Assembly (NCBI GenBank): GCA_958295665.1 | Contig: OY282558.1 | Span: forward strand, 182,134,015-182,198,014 | DNA: 64,000 nt | Source: Tipula vernalis | Lineage: Eukaryota; Arthropoda; Insecta; Diptera; Tipulidae | Direction of reading: 5' to 3' | Shown: in pieces, positions 46,001 through 58,000 of the stretch | Layout: each line of letters begins with the position of its first letter | How positions within the stretch are numbered: position 1 is the stretch's first letter | Made by a program: the position numbers and the translations under genes | Notes under the pieces: model-generated | Database searches by the model: none | Told to the model about the DNA's origin: nothing | The model's input: the letters and a program-made list of their open reading frames with translations, nothing else

Positions 46001-49000
46001 CAGACTGACAGACAGACACCATTTCGAAACCCACTTTTTCAGACTCAGGGGACCTCAAAACAAATAAATCTCAAAAAATCTCAAGGTTCAAAATTTTCAT
46101 GATTACTATACTTTATTTTACTAGAGTAAAAGAAAGTAAAAAGAGCAAAGTAATTTACAATATTCTCAAATAACTAGAACATGCTTACGCGTGTTCTTGC
46201 ATGTGTTTGACGTGCTTGTTTGTAATTTATGTTGAGTTGCAATTATAGTGGTGAGTTACATACAAGCAATTTAAGGGGTTGGCTTATGATTTTAAGGGGT
46301 TTACGATTTTTAGGTTTGTTAGAAATTGTCTAATCTGTTTTATCTTACAAGCCGCACCTCTCTATTAAACTTTATAATAAATTTTCTGACTGAAAATTAC
46401 TTAAAATGTAAAACTTTAAAGTCGCATCGTATTTTTTCACCTCGAAGCCTGGGTTTATCAAGGAAAACCAAAGGGGCCGTTATGGTGTTTATCGAATAAT
46501 TCGATTATCAAGAAATCCGATTCGTTTGGGATACTATCAAATCAACCGAATTGCGAATTATAAAATATGAAATTTTGTGTTTTATTTTATACATAATTAC
46601 AAAAATCTCTTATAATTGTAACACTAAATGGGGCCCGCCACGTTACCTCACTGTAATTACTGTTTTTATTTTCAACTTACACTGTAACGCTACCCCATTT
46701 GTTACTCCTGGAACACGTGTCAGGCTGTATACCAACTCCACAAATAACTATTTAATACACGTTTATTTAAAACACCACATCTATACCAATAGCACTTATT
46801 TATTTAATAAAACATTAATTCAAAATCATTAATTCCAGATTCTTTTTAATTAGTAAAACTAAATACTCTTCATGAGTATCGTATATATTTTTCTCACAAT
46901 CAAATGAGAATATCATGACATCTGGTGCTTGTTCTTTAAGCATTTTATAAAAAGCCGAAGCCTTTAAAATGTGGATCTTCTTCTCCGTTAATAATGCATT
47001 TTTTTGATCAGGATCTGTGATGAATTTTAGCCGCTCTTTGAATCTTAAGCAGGTAGAGCATGCATCGGTTAATGGTGAGCCAAATCCAATGTTATACTCT
47101 TTATTGAATATAGATCGAAAAAAACATTCCTTTACCCGACTCATTCAATTCGTTGTACATCCTCCACAATTTTTTTATGGATAGCTCGCACGAAAGGTAT
47201 TTTCGTTGTGTTTGCGAACGACAATAGTGACTTTCAGTACACTGTAGCGATTCTATAAAACGTTTCACAGATTTTTTTTTGCTTAGCTGCTTGTGGGATG
47301 TATGGTCTCCTCCTCGTCTTTCCTTGGGCAGGGTCGCATTTTGATGGAACTTCTTACCAATGTTACAAACGCGATCTTTTCGAATGCCTAAAATTTCTAA
47401 GAATGCCTTTTGGCAAATCCTTTTTCTTTCTGTGTCTTGACAAACAATAAAATATTTCATACTAACGGAACGATTTTTTTGCGAATCTTCTAAAACTCTT
47501 CGTCTTTTTGGAGTTTCGGATTGTAAATGTTTTAGAATAAATGTGTCTTGGTCGATTTTGGTTGTGCATTTGTAAAATCGCGCATGAAAATCCATTATAT
47601 CCTTCATTGTGAGATTGTGACAAAAAAAAAGTTTTAATGACCCGGCTACATGTTTACATGTTGGGAATTCCGGTAAAGATTTAGGTTTGTACCTAAAACA
47701 ATAACAATAAAAAGATTAAACAAATTACATATAATTTTAATTTAAAAATAATATGAAATTTACTTTAAGTAATTACTTACCTTTCCTGTTTTTGTTGATT
47801 ACGCTTGGAATGGGAAGAGTTGTATGATTTTTTTCGAGCATTTCTTGCGGTCTCAGGTTCTATATTTTGTGTAACCGATTCCATGTGTATAAAGGTATTT
47901 ATTAAATTTAAAATTAATTAAAATAACACACAAAATGTTGATACTTCAGTACAAAAACTTTAGCCGTTATAAAAAATGACTCTCTTCAATTTCCTTTTAA
48001 AAATTTTAAAAAGAAATAAAAAATATGTCACGTGATCAAAACAACCTGAATATATTGGCTATTGGATATATCGGTTTTTGCTTTTTATTTCGGTATGAAA
48101 ATATCGGGTTTTGCATTTTTTTCTAAAGTTACAATGCAATTAACACTGTAATTATGGTTCTTTGCAAATATTCATTTCTAAATTCGAATTCTACTATTCG
48201 AGCTACGTTCAGTGATATGCATAATTCATTTTTGAAAAAAAATGGATTTATCGGTTTTTGCATTTAGACCCCTCATGTCTTCTCTCTATGTCTATGATTT
48301 TTGTTCTACCACCCGTTTCGTTTTTTCCATTTTTTCGTTATTCCTTTTCAGGGTTGTCCCTGTTTTTCCGGGTTGAAAATAGTTAGTACTTCGCGACTTC
48401 CCAATTTCTTTTTTAATTCGTTGTTCATTTTGTTGTTCATCCGTCCATTCAAAATCGATGTGTTTTTGTGTTAGACGTGTCAGAGGTTCTACTATTGTTC
48501 CAAAATTTTCGAAAATAGATTGCCAATCCAACAAACTGTCTAACTTCGTGTTTATCCTTAGGGGCAGGATAGTTGGTTATCGCATCTGTCTTAGTGGTTC
48601 CCGTGTTAAGCGTTCCCTCTGAGACCTCATATCCCAAAAATTAGACTTTCTTCTTTAGGAACTCACACTTCTCCAATTTTAGTGTTAGTCCGTGCCGTTG
48701 TAAAACGGCTAATAATTTTGTAATTTTGGCATACCTTCTGGTATCGTTCGGCTAGGTACAATAATGTCGTCTATGTACACGACAATTTCGTCATTCATTT
48801 CACGCGCAATTCTATTCATCAACCTTTGGCACGCTGCTGGAGCATTTGCCAAACCAAATGGCATCCGCAGAAACTCATAGTGACCGTCAGGAGTAACGAG
48901 GGCTGTAAGCGGTATAGATTCCTTTGCTATCGGAATCTGATAATATCCCGATGCTAAATCTAGCACCATAAAATAACTACACTCTCCTAACCTTTGTATC

Positions 49001-52000
49001 TGGTCATCGATTATTCGTAACGGCAATCGATCTCTACGTGTTCGTTCATTCAACCGTCTGTAATCGATGCACATCCTCGTCTCCCCAGATTTCTTCTTTG
49101 TCAAAATGATTGTGCTGGAATAAGGTGAGTCCGAATTCTGAATAATTTTGTTCTGCAAAAGCTCATCAATCATCACCTTTACCTCATTGCGCTGGTGATA
49201 CGATAAACGATATGGACTATATACTATACTGGATCGGGATTCACTAATTTTATTTCCATCTCAATTGATTCAGTTTTCCCCAACTCCGACTGGTTGCATG
49301 CCAAGCAATTCTTAAACTGACTAACCAAACTCACTAGGTTTTTACGTTCTTCTTACGTCAAGGAATCATCTATCTTGATCTTAGCCTCAAACATTTCACC
49401 ATTTATTTGATTATATATCTCAATTTGTCTACTATTACACACTTGTAATTGTTTGCATTCAATATTAACGCTTTCATCATTTGATTTCTCATTCGATGAA
49501 CTGGTTCTTATTGAAAATAGATTGACCTCACTAAACTCGATACGATCGTCTTTATTTACCTTCTCGAATACTGTTAATCCATTCATAATCGTTAATTTGA
49601 TTTTTGGTTGGTTTATCAAATTTTGCCCTAGTAATACGTCCGTATTCAACATTTCGTCACCAACAACATACATTTCGATCTCTGCCACTATTTCGTCTAT
49701 AACCACTTCCGACATAACTTTTTCACGAACTGAGTACGATCCAATGCCAAAACCATTTATTTCCTTACTGCACGGGATTAAACTTAACTTTAAATAACCC
49801 GCAATGGATTTTCAGATCATCGATCCCTCACTTCCGGAATCGACCAACGCCAACATGTCAATATTATCAACTCTCACTCGCTTTATGTGAGAACTCTTAT
49901 CCACTATACCAACATTACTGTCACATGTTGTATTTTTGCAATCTATCTCGCGACTACCGTGCACTCGATTTCACTTTACACACCTGTCTCGCCGACTCGG
50001 TTTTGGGCAATTCAAAGCGATATGACCATATTCATGGCAATTGTAACACTGTACTCCTTTAAGTTTCACAATAGTTTCCTTTTTGTCTGCTTTCGGCTCA
50101 ATTCGCTTGGAGCCCGCGTATGCTTCCGCCGATACACGTTTATAATTCCTTTCTATTTTAACATTTGGTTTAACAGTTAAATTCACTGATTGTCAAACTG
50201 AAACGTCAACTCTTTGATTGGACGTATACCACTCTAAACGTCTTCTTAATTCATCAATTGTACCAATCTTTTGTGTCTTTAATGATGCTGATAATAAAGG
50301 ATCATTGATTCCCATAATGACATATCTGATTATGGGAATCCGATATTAGGACGCTTTAGTACCAACATTTCGTATAAATAATCGATATAATTGTGTCCTC
50401 GGCTTCTGAATTTCCTTCTTAATTTGTCATGTAGACCGACCTCGTCGCAGTATGAACTAAAATTATTTCTAATATTCACTGAGTGCATAATTGGCCCTGA
50501 GTCGCAGTATACCATAATGTAGCCGACGATTTTAATTTGGTCCCAACTGGCAGCATAATGACACGTTCGTCTATCTCATATAATTGGATTAACGAATTAA
50601 TTTTCGAAACCCATTCCTCGCTAGTAATGGACATCGGATTTGACGGGTCAAATTCCGGTAAAATTTCCGTGACAACTCGCGGAGTTAAATATAGCCGACT
50701 TCTGTCCGAATACTGGATGGTTGATTTTAAATATAATTCACGTTCCCTTTGAAATATACGTTTCTCACGCTCGAGAGGATTCCGTTCACGGTCGAACAGC
50801 TCCGCATCAACATCCGGTTCATATGTAGTTTCACCTTTATTACGTTGCTCACGTTGCTGATCGGTTAATTTATTTACGCTTATTCCATCTGATTTATTTT
50901 CACGCCAAGTATTTAACTCATCATTGCTCAAGTCATCCGATTTACTGTCGATCGATTTATTTGGATCATTTACCCGATCCGGCATTTTATTGTTTGAACT
51001 TAAATCAGCGTCACATGGGGTAAATATCACCATTTGAAACAGCCGCTTCATTAAAGTGGTTTCATCTCCTTCCATTGACAACGATCGCCGTTTACACTCC
51101 TCTTGTAGTTGGTTTAATGTATACCCATCCATGACTGAACTTAATTTTTCCAAACTATCCGTCGCACGCTTCAACCTAGATAGTTTTCTTTTTTTAATAA
51201 CTTCGTTGCTCAATTACACTGTCGTCACGCAATGATGTGGCCAACGCCTCAACAAAATGTGTTGTAATTCACTGCACCGTTAATAGTAACTTTTATTTCT
51301 TGCTTCGTTAACTCGTCACACAATGATGTGGTCAACACCTCAACAAAATGTGCTCTTATTTTTTTTTAACCTCCAAAACAGCTACACTGTTACACCACGT
51401 TTCACACTATTAATTTTTTTTTTTGTATCACTCTGTAATAATTTCATTTACCGTTCATTTCCCCCCCCCCCCCCCCGCACTCGATATTATTGTTTAGAAT
51501 AATTTTTGGTCAATTATCCCAATTCTGATTTGTAACACTAATTGGGGCCCGCCACGTTACCTCAATGTAATTACTGTTTTTATTTTCAACTTACACTGTA
51601 ACGCTGCCCCATTTGTTACTCCTGGAATACGTGTCAGCCACCAACTCCACAAATAACTATTTAATACACGTTTAATTAAAACACCACATCTATACCAATA
51701 GCACTTATTTATTTAATAAAACATTAATTCAAAATCATTAATTCCAGATTCTTTTTAATTAGTACAACTAAATACTCTTCATGAGTATCGTATATGTCTT
51801 CTCTCTATGATGTCTATGATTTTTGTTCTAGCACCCGCGTTTCGTTTTTTCCATTTTTTCGTTATTCCTTTTCAGGGTTGTCCAATCATATTTGTTTTGT
51901 GGAATTTAGATTCCATACAGGGTTTCTATATGCGATTACATAATCCTTGTGTTCAATCGGGCAAAAATGATAAAAAATATCATAATATTTTTTATCACTT

Positions 52001-55000
52001 TTGGCATTAAACGCACTCATTTATCACACAAAAAAACCAACTTTTTTCTTGGTTCCAGCTGTCAATTTTGAATTTATTTTCTTTATGATATTTTCGGTAT
52101 TTAAATTAAATTAAATTTGATTTTTTAAGATATTTATATGGTATTTACACCGTCACCTATTTATTTAAATATAAATAATAATTTATATTTCGAAGTTTTG
52201 TCTGAGAACACAAACACAACGAAACTCAAACTAAAATTATTTGTGTCTCCAATATTTGGATAGAAACCAAATAGTTTACATTATCAAAATAATTTATAAA
52301 AAAGAAATAATTAAAGAATATAACATTTAATTAAAAACCTGACAACAAAACGAGTTTATTGAATTTTAGAAAGCGATTTAAAACAAAATGTAACATTTAA
52401 AATCAATTTATCATTTTTTTCAATTTTGGTTGTTCAATCGGGTTTGACGTACATTATTACAAAATGAAGTTAGGGTGGGATAAAATATCATGATATTTTT
52501 TATCATTTTTGCCCGATTGAACACGTCCAATATATTTAAAATTTAAATGAAAAATAATTCTACTATAAAAATTAATTCAAATTTTAAGATATTCGACAGC
52601 TCTCAGTTGATTTTTCGCAATTTGCCATAGCAAAAAAATTCGTTTTATCGAATTTTTCGAAATATTTCATAATAGACCTCCAGGGGATTTTGGGCGGTAA
52701 AAAAAAAATAAAGCATTCATTATAGCAAACAAAAATTCTATCTTGAAAAATATAAGGCACGATTCAAAAATATTTGAGACAAAAGTTATTCGGTTTTTTC
52801 TCAAAATTCTTTCTTGGAAATTTTTTTTTAAATGGTTCACCCGGTATATTTACCGTAGATACCATCCTCAATGACATTAATGTTTTAATACGCTTACATT
52901 TATTTGGTTTTATTTGCTTTCAATTAATTATGTGAGATTATTTTATCTCTTTTAAACACAAAAATAAAAAAAATGAGAACTATTTAGTTCCCATTTTTAA
53001 ATAATATTGGGGGCATTCAAAAATTCAATCAACTGCAGCGTAGATTTTGTACCGTTGCGTTCAAAAATTGGTTCTGTAGCAAATTATTCGCAATTTTAGA
53101 ATAATGACTTCAATATCTATCCACCGTTGCTGAATTTTTGAAAGCACCCTTTAGCTAAAGTACTTATTAACCCTGTTTTTAAAAATCTTAACAATAACTT
53201 ATTTGTAACTAAACAATTTGTGTGGTTTCTACATTATTTTTGGCTAGTAATTTGATTAATTTGAACAAGAATTTAAATAATATGTTGAACCTTTCGAAAT
53301 CCTCCCGCTATTTGCTTGGCAACATTGTAACTAAAACATTTCCAACGTAATACCTAGAATGTATAGTAAATTCGATTCTCTCCATAGCAGCAGATTACAT
53401 GAAAGCTGGTGGTGCTAACATTAATATGACAAACGTTCCTGTTTAATTTGAACAAATAGCTGATTTATATTAAAAATTATATTAAATTACAACGTTGCCA
53501 AGTTTATAATTAAGTTATTGGTTCTTAGAAGAAAACTAGCCAGCGAATTTTTAAAATTTCAACATATTTGATTTTAGTTATAGCAGAGACGAAGATTATG
53601 GATTGTGGGACACATACTGTAGAACGTGTATAATTATTTAGTTAGGTTTAATTATAAAGCTCCAATTTTAGTTTCGCTTGCACCTAAACTAACACATTAA
53701 TGTTTTGCAAATACTTTGTATAAAATCAAAATGCTAATAATAAATTATTTTTCTTGAACAGTTTTTTTAATCAATCAAATCGTGATGTAGACTACCGGTT
53801 AAGTTATTCTCCCGCCAATCCAGAATTATACAAGCTAATAAGTGCCTCAGCATCTTATCTAGGATTAAGTGGAATAGTTGAATTGAACAGTTCGGCTGCC
53901 TTGGAACGTGGTATATTGGACAAAAATTATCTAGCTGGCGTTGAATTTGATGAATCCTATACGGTAAATATGCTAATAAAATTATAATTATGCTAACTAA
54001 CATTTTTTGGTTTCTCCTTTACCAGAATTTAGATACACTGCCAAATCAATTACAATATTCTTTAAGATTTCCATCAGAATTGAGAAATTATTCTTTTAAT
54101 GGTAATCCATTATTTTTGAATTGGCGAACCGGCTTACTTTTTCCACTTTTTCAAACTGGTGGACCGCGAAACAATGAATCAGACAGTGGGGGTGAACCAG
54201 TTGGATATTTTGATGAAGCATTTTTACATATACAAAATGCAATTGCAAAATCGTTTACAGAATTAAAATCTGGTATTGGATATCAATTTCCGGAAATAAT
54301 GATACAAAGGTATCCATATCCCCCGTATACAAAGGATATATTGCTACAAGGATTGGAAAGTTTTGTGTCTTTAATCATTTTATTAAGTTTTGTGTATCCA
54401 TGTATCAATTTAGTAAAGTTTATTACAACGGAAAAAGAAAAACAATTGAAAGAGGCAATGAAAATTATGGGTCTCCCAAATTGGTTGCATTGGTTAGCTT
54501 GGTTCATCAAGGCCATGGGTTTCATGTTAATTTCGATAAGCTTAATAGTTATTCTTATAAAAATACCTTGGTATCCGGATACGGAAGTTTCTGTTTTTAC
54601 ATACAGCAATTGGTTTGTCGTATGGGTCTTGCTGTTTGTTTACAGTATTACAACAATTATGTTTTGCTTTATGATGTCTGTCTTTTTTTCAAAAGGTAAC
54701 GATTTAATATGGCGCCTAAGCTTTATATAAGTAATTAACTTTTTTTTTATATTATTACAGCAAATACGGGGGCAGCCGTCACGGGTCTTGTATGGTTTCT
54801 AATCTATGCACCATATACATTTACCGAACAGAACTATCAACTTATGTCACTGGTCGAAAAATTATTAGTGTGCCTATTTTCAAATACAGCCATGGCGTAC
54901 GCATTTCGGGCGATTTTACGTTTTGAAGGAACAGGTGAAGGTTTACAATGGGGCAACTTGTGGAAACCGATCAATCCAGATGATGATTTCCCTGTTGGTT

Positions 55001-58000
55001 TAACAATTGTTATGCTTTTAATTGATGCTGTGATATATTTACTGATAGCCTTATATGTAGAAAAAATAAATCCTGGTGAATTTGGTGTACCTGAAAAATG
55101 GTATTTCCCTTTCACAAGAAAATTTTGGTGTGGTGCTGCAGAATATAGTGGCGTGTCTGATTCTTACAAAGATCACCAAACTGAAAGCACAATCGAATCA
55201 GAGCCATTAGACAAATATGCTGGTGTACAAATAAAGAATCTTCGTAAAGTATATTCAAATAAAAAAGTTGCTGTTGAGGGACTTACGCTCAACATGTACG
55301 AAGATCAAATAACAGTTTTATTAGGGCATAATGGTGCTGGTAAAACTACGACCATGTCAATGTTAACCGGAATGTTTCCGCCAACTTCTGGCACTGCAAC
55401 ACTAAATGGCAAAGATATTAGAACTGATATAGATGGCGTTCGAAATTCTCTAGGCTTGTGTCCACAGCATAATATTCTGTTCGATGAATTAACCGTACGT
55501 GAACACATAATATTTTATAGCCGGCTAAAAGGACTTGATAAAAATCAGATTGAGAATGAAATAATTAAATATGTTAATTTATTAGAGCTACAACCAAAAA
55601 TGCATGCACAATCGAAAACATTGTCGGGCGGTATGAAACGTAAATTATCGGTTGGTGTTGCTTTGTGTGGCAATTCAAAAGTAGTACTGTGTGACGAACC
55701 AACATCAGGAATGGATCCAGCTGCACGACGTGCACTTTGGGACTTGTTGCAACATGAGAAAAAGGGACGAACAATTTTATTGTCAACACATTTTATGGAT
55801 GAAGCTGATATTCTTGGCGATCGTATTGCAATCATGTCCGATGGTGTATTAAGAGCGTGCGGTACATCATTTTTCTTAAAGAAAAAGTTTGGAATTGGTT
55901 ATCATTTAATATGTGTAAAATCGAAAAGTACAAATGTACAAGGTGTAACTACATTACTACAAAAGTATATTCCTGGTATGGCTGTGAAAACTAATATTGG
56001 ATCTGAGCTATCATATGAATTGTCAGAACATTATATAGAAAGTTTTGAGGAAATATTTAAAGATTTGGAGAGTAGTTCAGGTAGGTTGGGTTTAGTTGGT
56101 TACGGTGTTTCACCAACTACATTGGAAGAAGTATTCATGAAGGTGGGAACCGACAACAAAGATGAAATCGAAAATCTAAATGGATTAAATGATAACTACC
56201 AGAAATTAAATGGGTCTCATGAATTAGAAAATGGATCATTGAATTTAGGTAAGCATCTATAAATATTATTATGGAGAATGAGAATAATGAATAAACTTAA
56301 TTCCAGATTCCGCGAAATTACTGCATGGTATCCCATTGCATGCGAATCAAATTGTGGCTATGTTTGAAAAAAAATGCTGCTATACAATTAGAAATTGGTT
56401 GTTAATGTTAATTCAAGTAAATATTTTATCTTACCGTAGTATAGCCACTTAACTAACATTTTTGTTTTTTTTTAGATTATAATTCCAGTTGCATTTTTAA
56501 TTATGACAATTCTAATCGTACGTTCATGGGCAGGTGGCGGTGAATTACGACCTCTGAAAATTTCCCTTGATCCCTATTTAGAAACGATTACTGTACTGCA
56601 CCGTGACCGAAATGTAACGGATCCAAGATTAACTAATATAACCAACGAATATGTAGCTTTGTTCAAAACAAGAACGGACAATCACAAACTAGAAGTGATT
56701 TATGATGATATGTCCCAGTACATATTGAAAATAAGTAAAACTTTAATTACTCGCATCAATTCACAGTACATGATTGGTGCTAGTATAGTAGAATCTAAAA
56801 TTATTGCTTGGTTTAATAATCAAGCGTATCATACGGCACCATTAGCTGTAGAAAAGTTACATAATGCTATTTTAAAATCGTCAATTTGTGGTCAAAGTTG
56901 CAGTATCACCGTTATTAATAAACCAATACCATATAAAACGGAATCAAGGGTAAAATTAAATTGAGATATTCAACAAAAATTGCATAGGTACTTAAAGTGT
57001 TTAATCGATTTTAGCTAAAAATGTTACAAGCGGGCAACAACATGGGATTCCAATTAGCATTTAACACCGGCTTTGCGTTATCTTTTGTGTCAGCGTTTTA
57101 TGTCCTCTTCTATATCAAAGAACGTGTAAACCGAGCAAAACTATTACAATTCGTTAGCGGTGTTAACGTTTACATATATTGGGTTACAGCGTTTATATGG
57201 GACTATTTCACCTTTGTGGTAACCTCAATATTTGCTTTGATCACATTAATAATTTTTCAAGAAGATGGTTTCTCGTCGACTGAAGAAATTGGCCGAGTAT
57301 TTATTGTGTGGCTATGTTTTGGTTACGGATTTCTTCCTGTGACCTATTTAATGTCTATGCTGTTTAGTATACCGTCAACGGGTTTTGTAAGAGGAGCAAT
57401 TTATAATATATTTACAGGTATTGCATGCTTTTCTATTGTCTTTATAATGGCATTCGAAGGATTTGATTTAAAACATGTGGCCGACGGATTAACATGGTTC
57501 TTCTTGTTATTCCCACATTTTGCATTAAGTGAAGCTCTTAGCAATTTGAATATTGTAAATATTGCACAAAAAACATGCTCGCAATTACCATCATTTTTCG
57601 ATGCTTGCATATTGGATGCGCGCTGCTGTGGTAAGTAATTTATTTGAAAATATTCGAAAGTTGTAGCGTAACTAAAATTTTACGAACGTGTATTACTTAT
57701 TTGCAGTAAAAGATTTTTTCCAGTGGGATGCACCTGGTATTGGACGTCATATATTCTTTTTATTGCTAGTTGGAACGGTTTCATTTATAATTTTACTTAT
57801 AATTGAATTACGTTTAATTGAGACATTAATTTACAAAGGTAAACATTTGTATAGAGGTATCCTTCCACCACAAACAGAAGAAAAAGAACTTGATGGGGAT
57901 GTAAAAACAGAAAAAAATCAAATAGCCACCTTAACACGTTCCGAGATTGCTAATCGAAATTTAGTTCTACAAAGTATGACAAAATTTTATAAGAATTTCG

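Larger units (their letters stand above)
40985..46250 (-). mobile_element. Env-bearing Ty3/gypsy provirus (errantivirus type), antisense to ABCA
   Basis: Order on the minus strand: LTR, primer binding site, gag, protease, reverse transcriptase, integrase, env, polypurine tract, partial LTR. The 5' LTR lies at about 45419-46250. It is followed by a TGGCGAAACT primer site (inverse at 45409-45418). The 3' LTR start (AGTTAACACAACTAGAATTG, inverse near 41018-41037) is preceded by a GGGGGAAG purine tract. Only about 50 bp of the 3' LTR are recognisable. All frames are broken by stops, shifts and insertions. Confidence 0.82.
46617..51884 (-). mobile_element. Ty3/gypsy element (gypsy-3), antisense, deletion derivative
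   Basis: The LTRs lie at 46617-46876 continued at 48277-48355, and at 51531-51884. On the minus strand the order is LTR, primer site, gag, zinc knuckle, protease, reverse transcriptase, then directly LTR. RNase H and integrase are absent: the RT thumb (NPEK region near 48365) runs into the LTR. The downstream LTR is split by another transposon. It is related in layout to gypsy-1 (same LTR ends and tRNA-Leu-type primer site). Confidence 0.88.
37019..53761 (+). other. ABCA intron 1, 16.7 kb, filled with transposable elements
   Basis: Donor GTAAGT at 37019, acceptor TTCTTGAACAG at 53761. It holds an unclassified ORF, an R1-like LINE fragment, an antisense env-bearing provirus, an antisense gypsy element with a nested transposon, and at least two MITEs. 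The other nine introns are 58-83 bp. Confidence 0.85.

Noticed and set aside
46551..46832. 93-codon plus-strand ORF
   Set aside because: It lies mostly within the gypsy-3 LTR and reads LTR sequence in a non-coding direction.
51463..51478. Run of 16 or so C in the gypsy-3 leader
   Set aside because: Homopolymer in an untranslated leader. Could be a real G-run or a sequencing artefact; no function can be argued.
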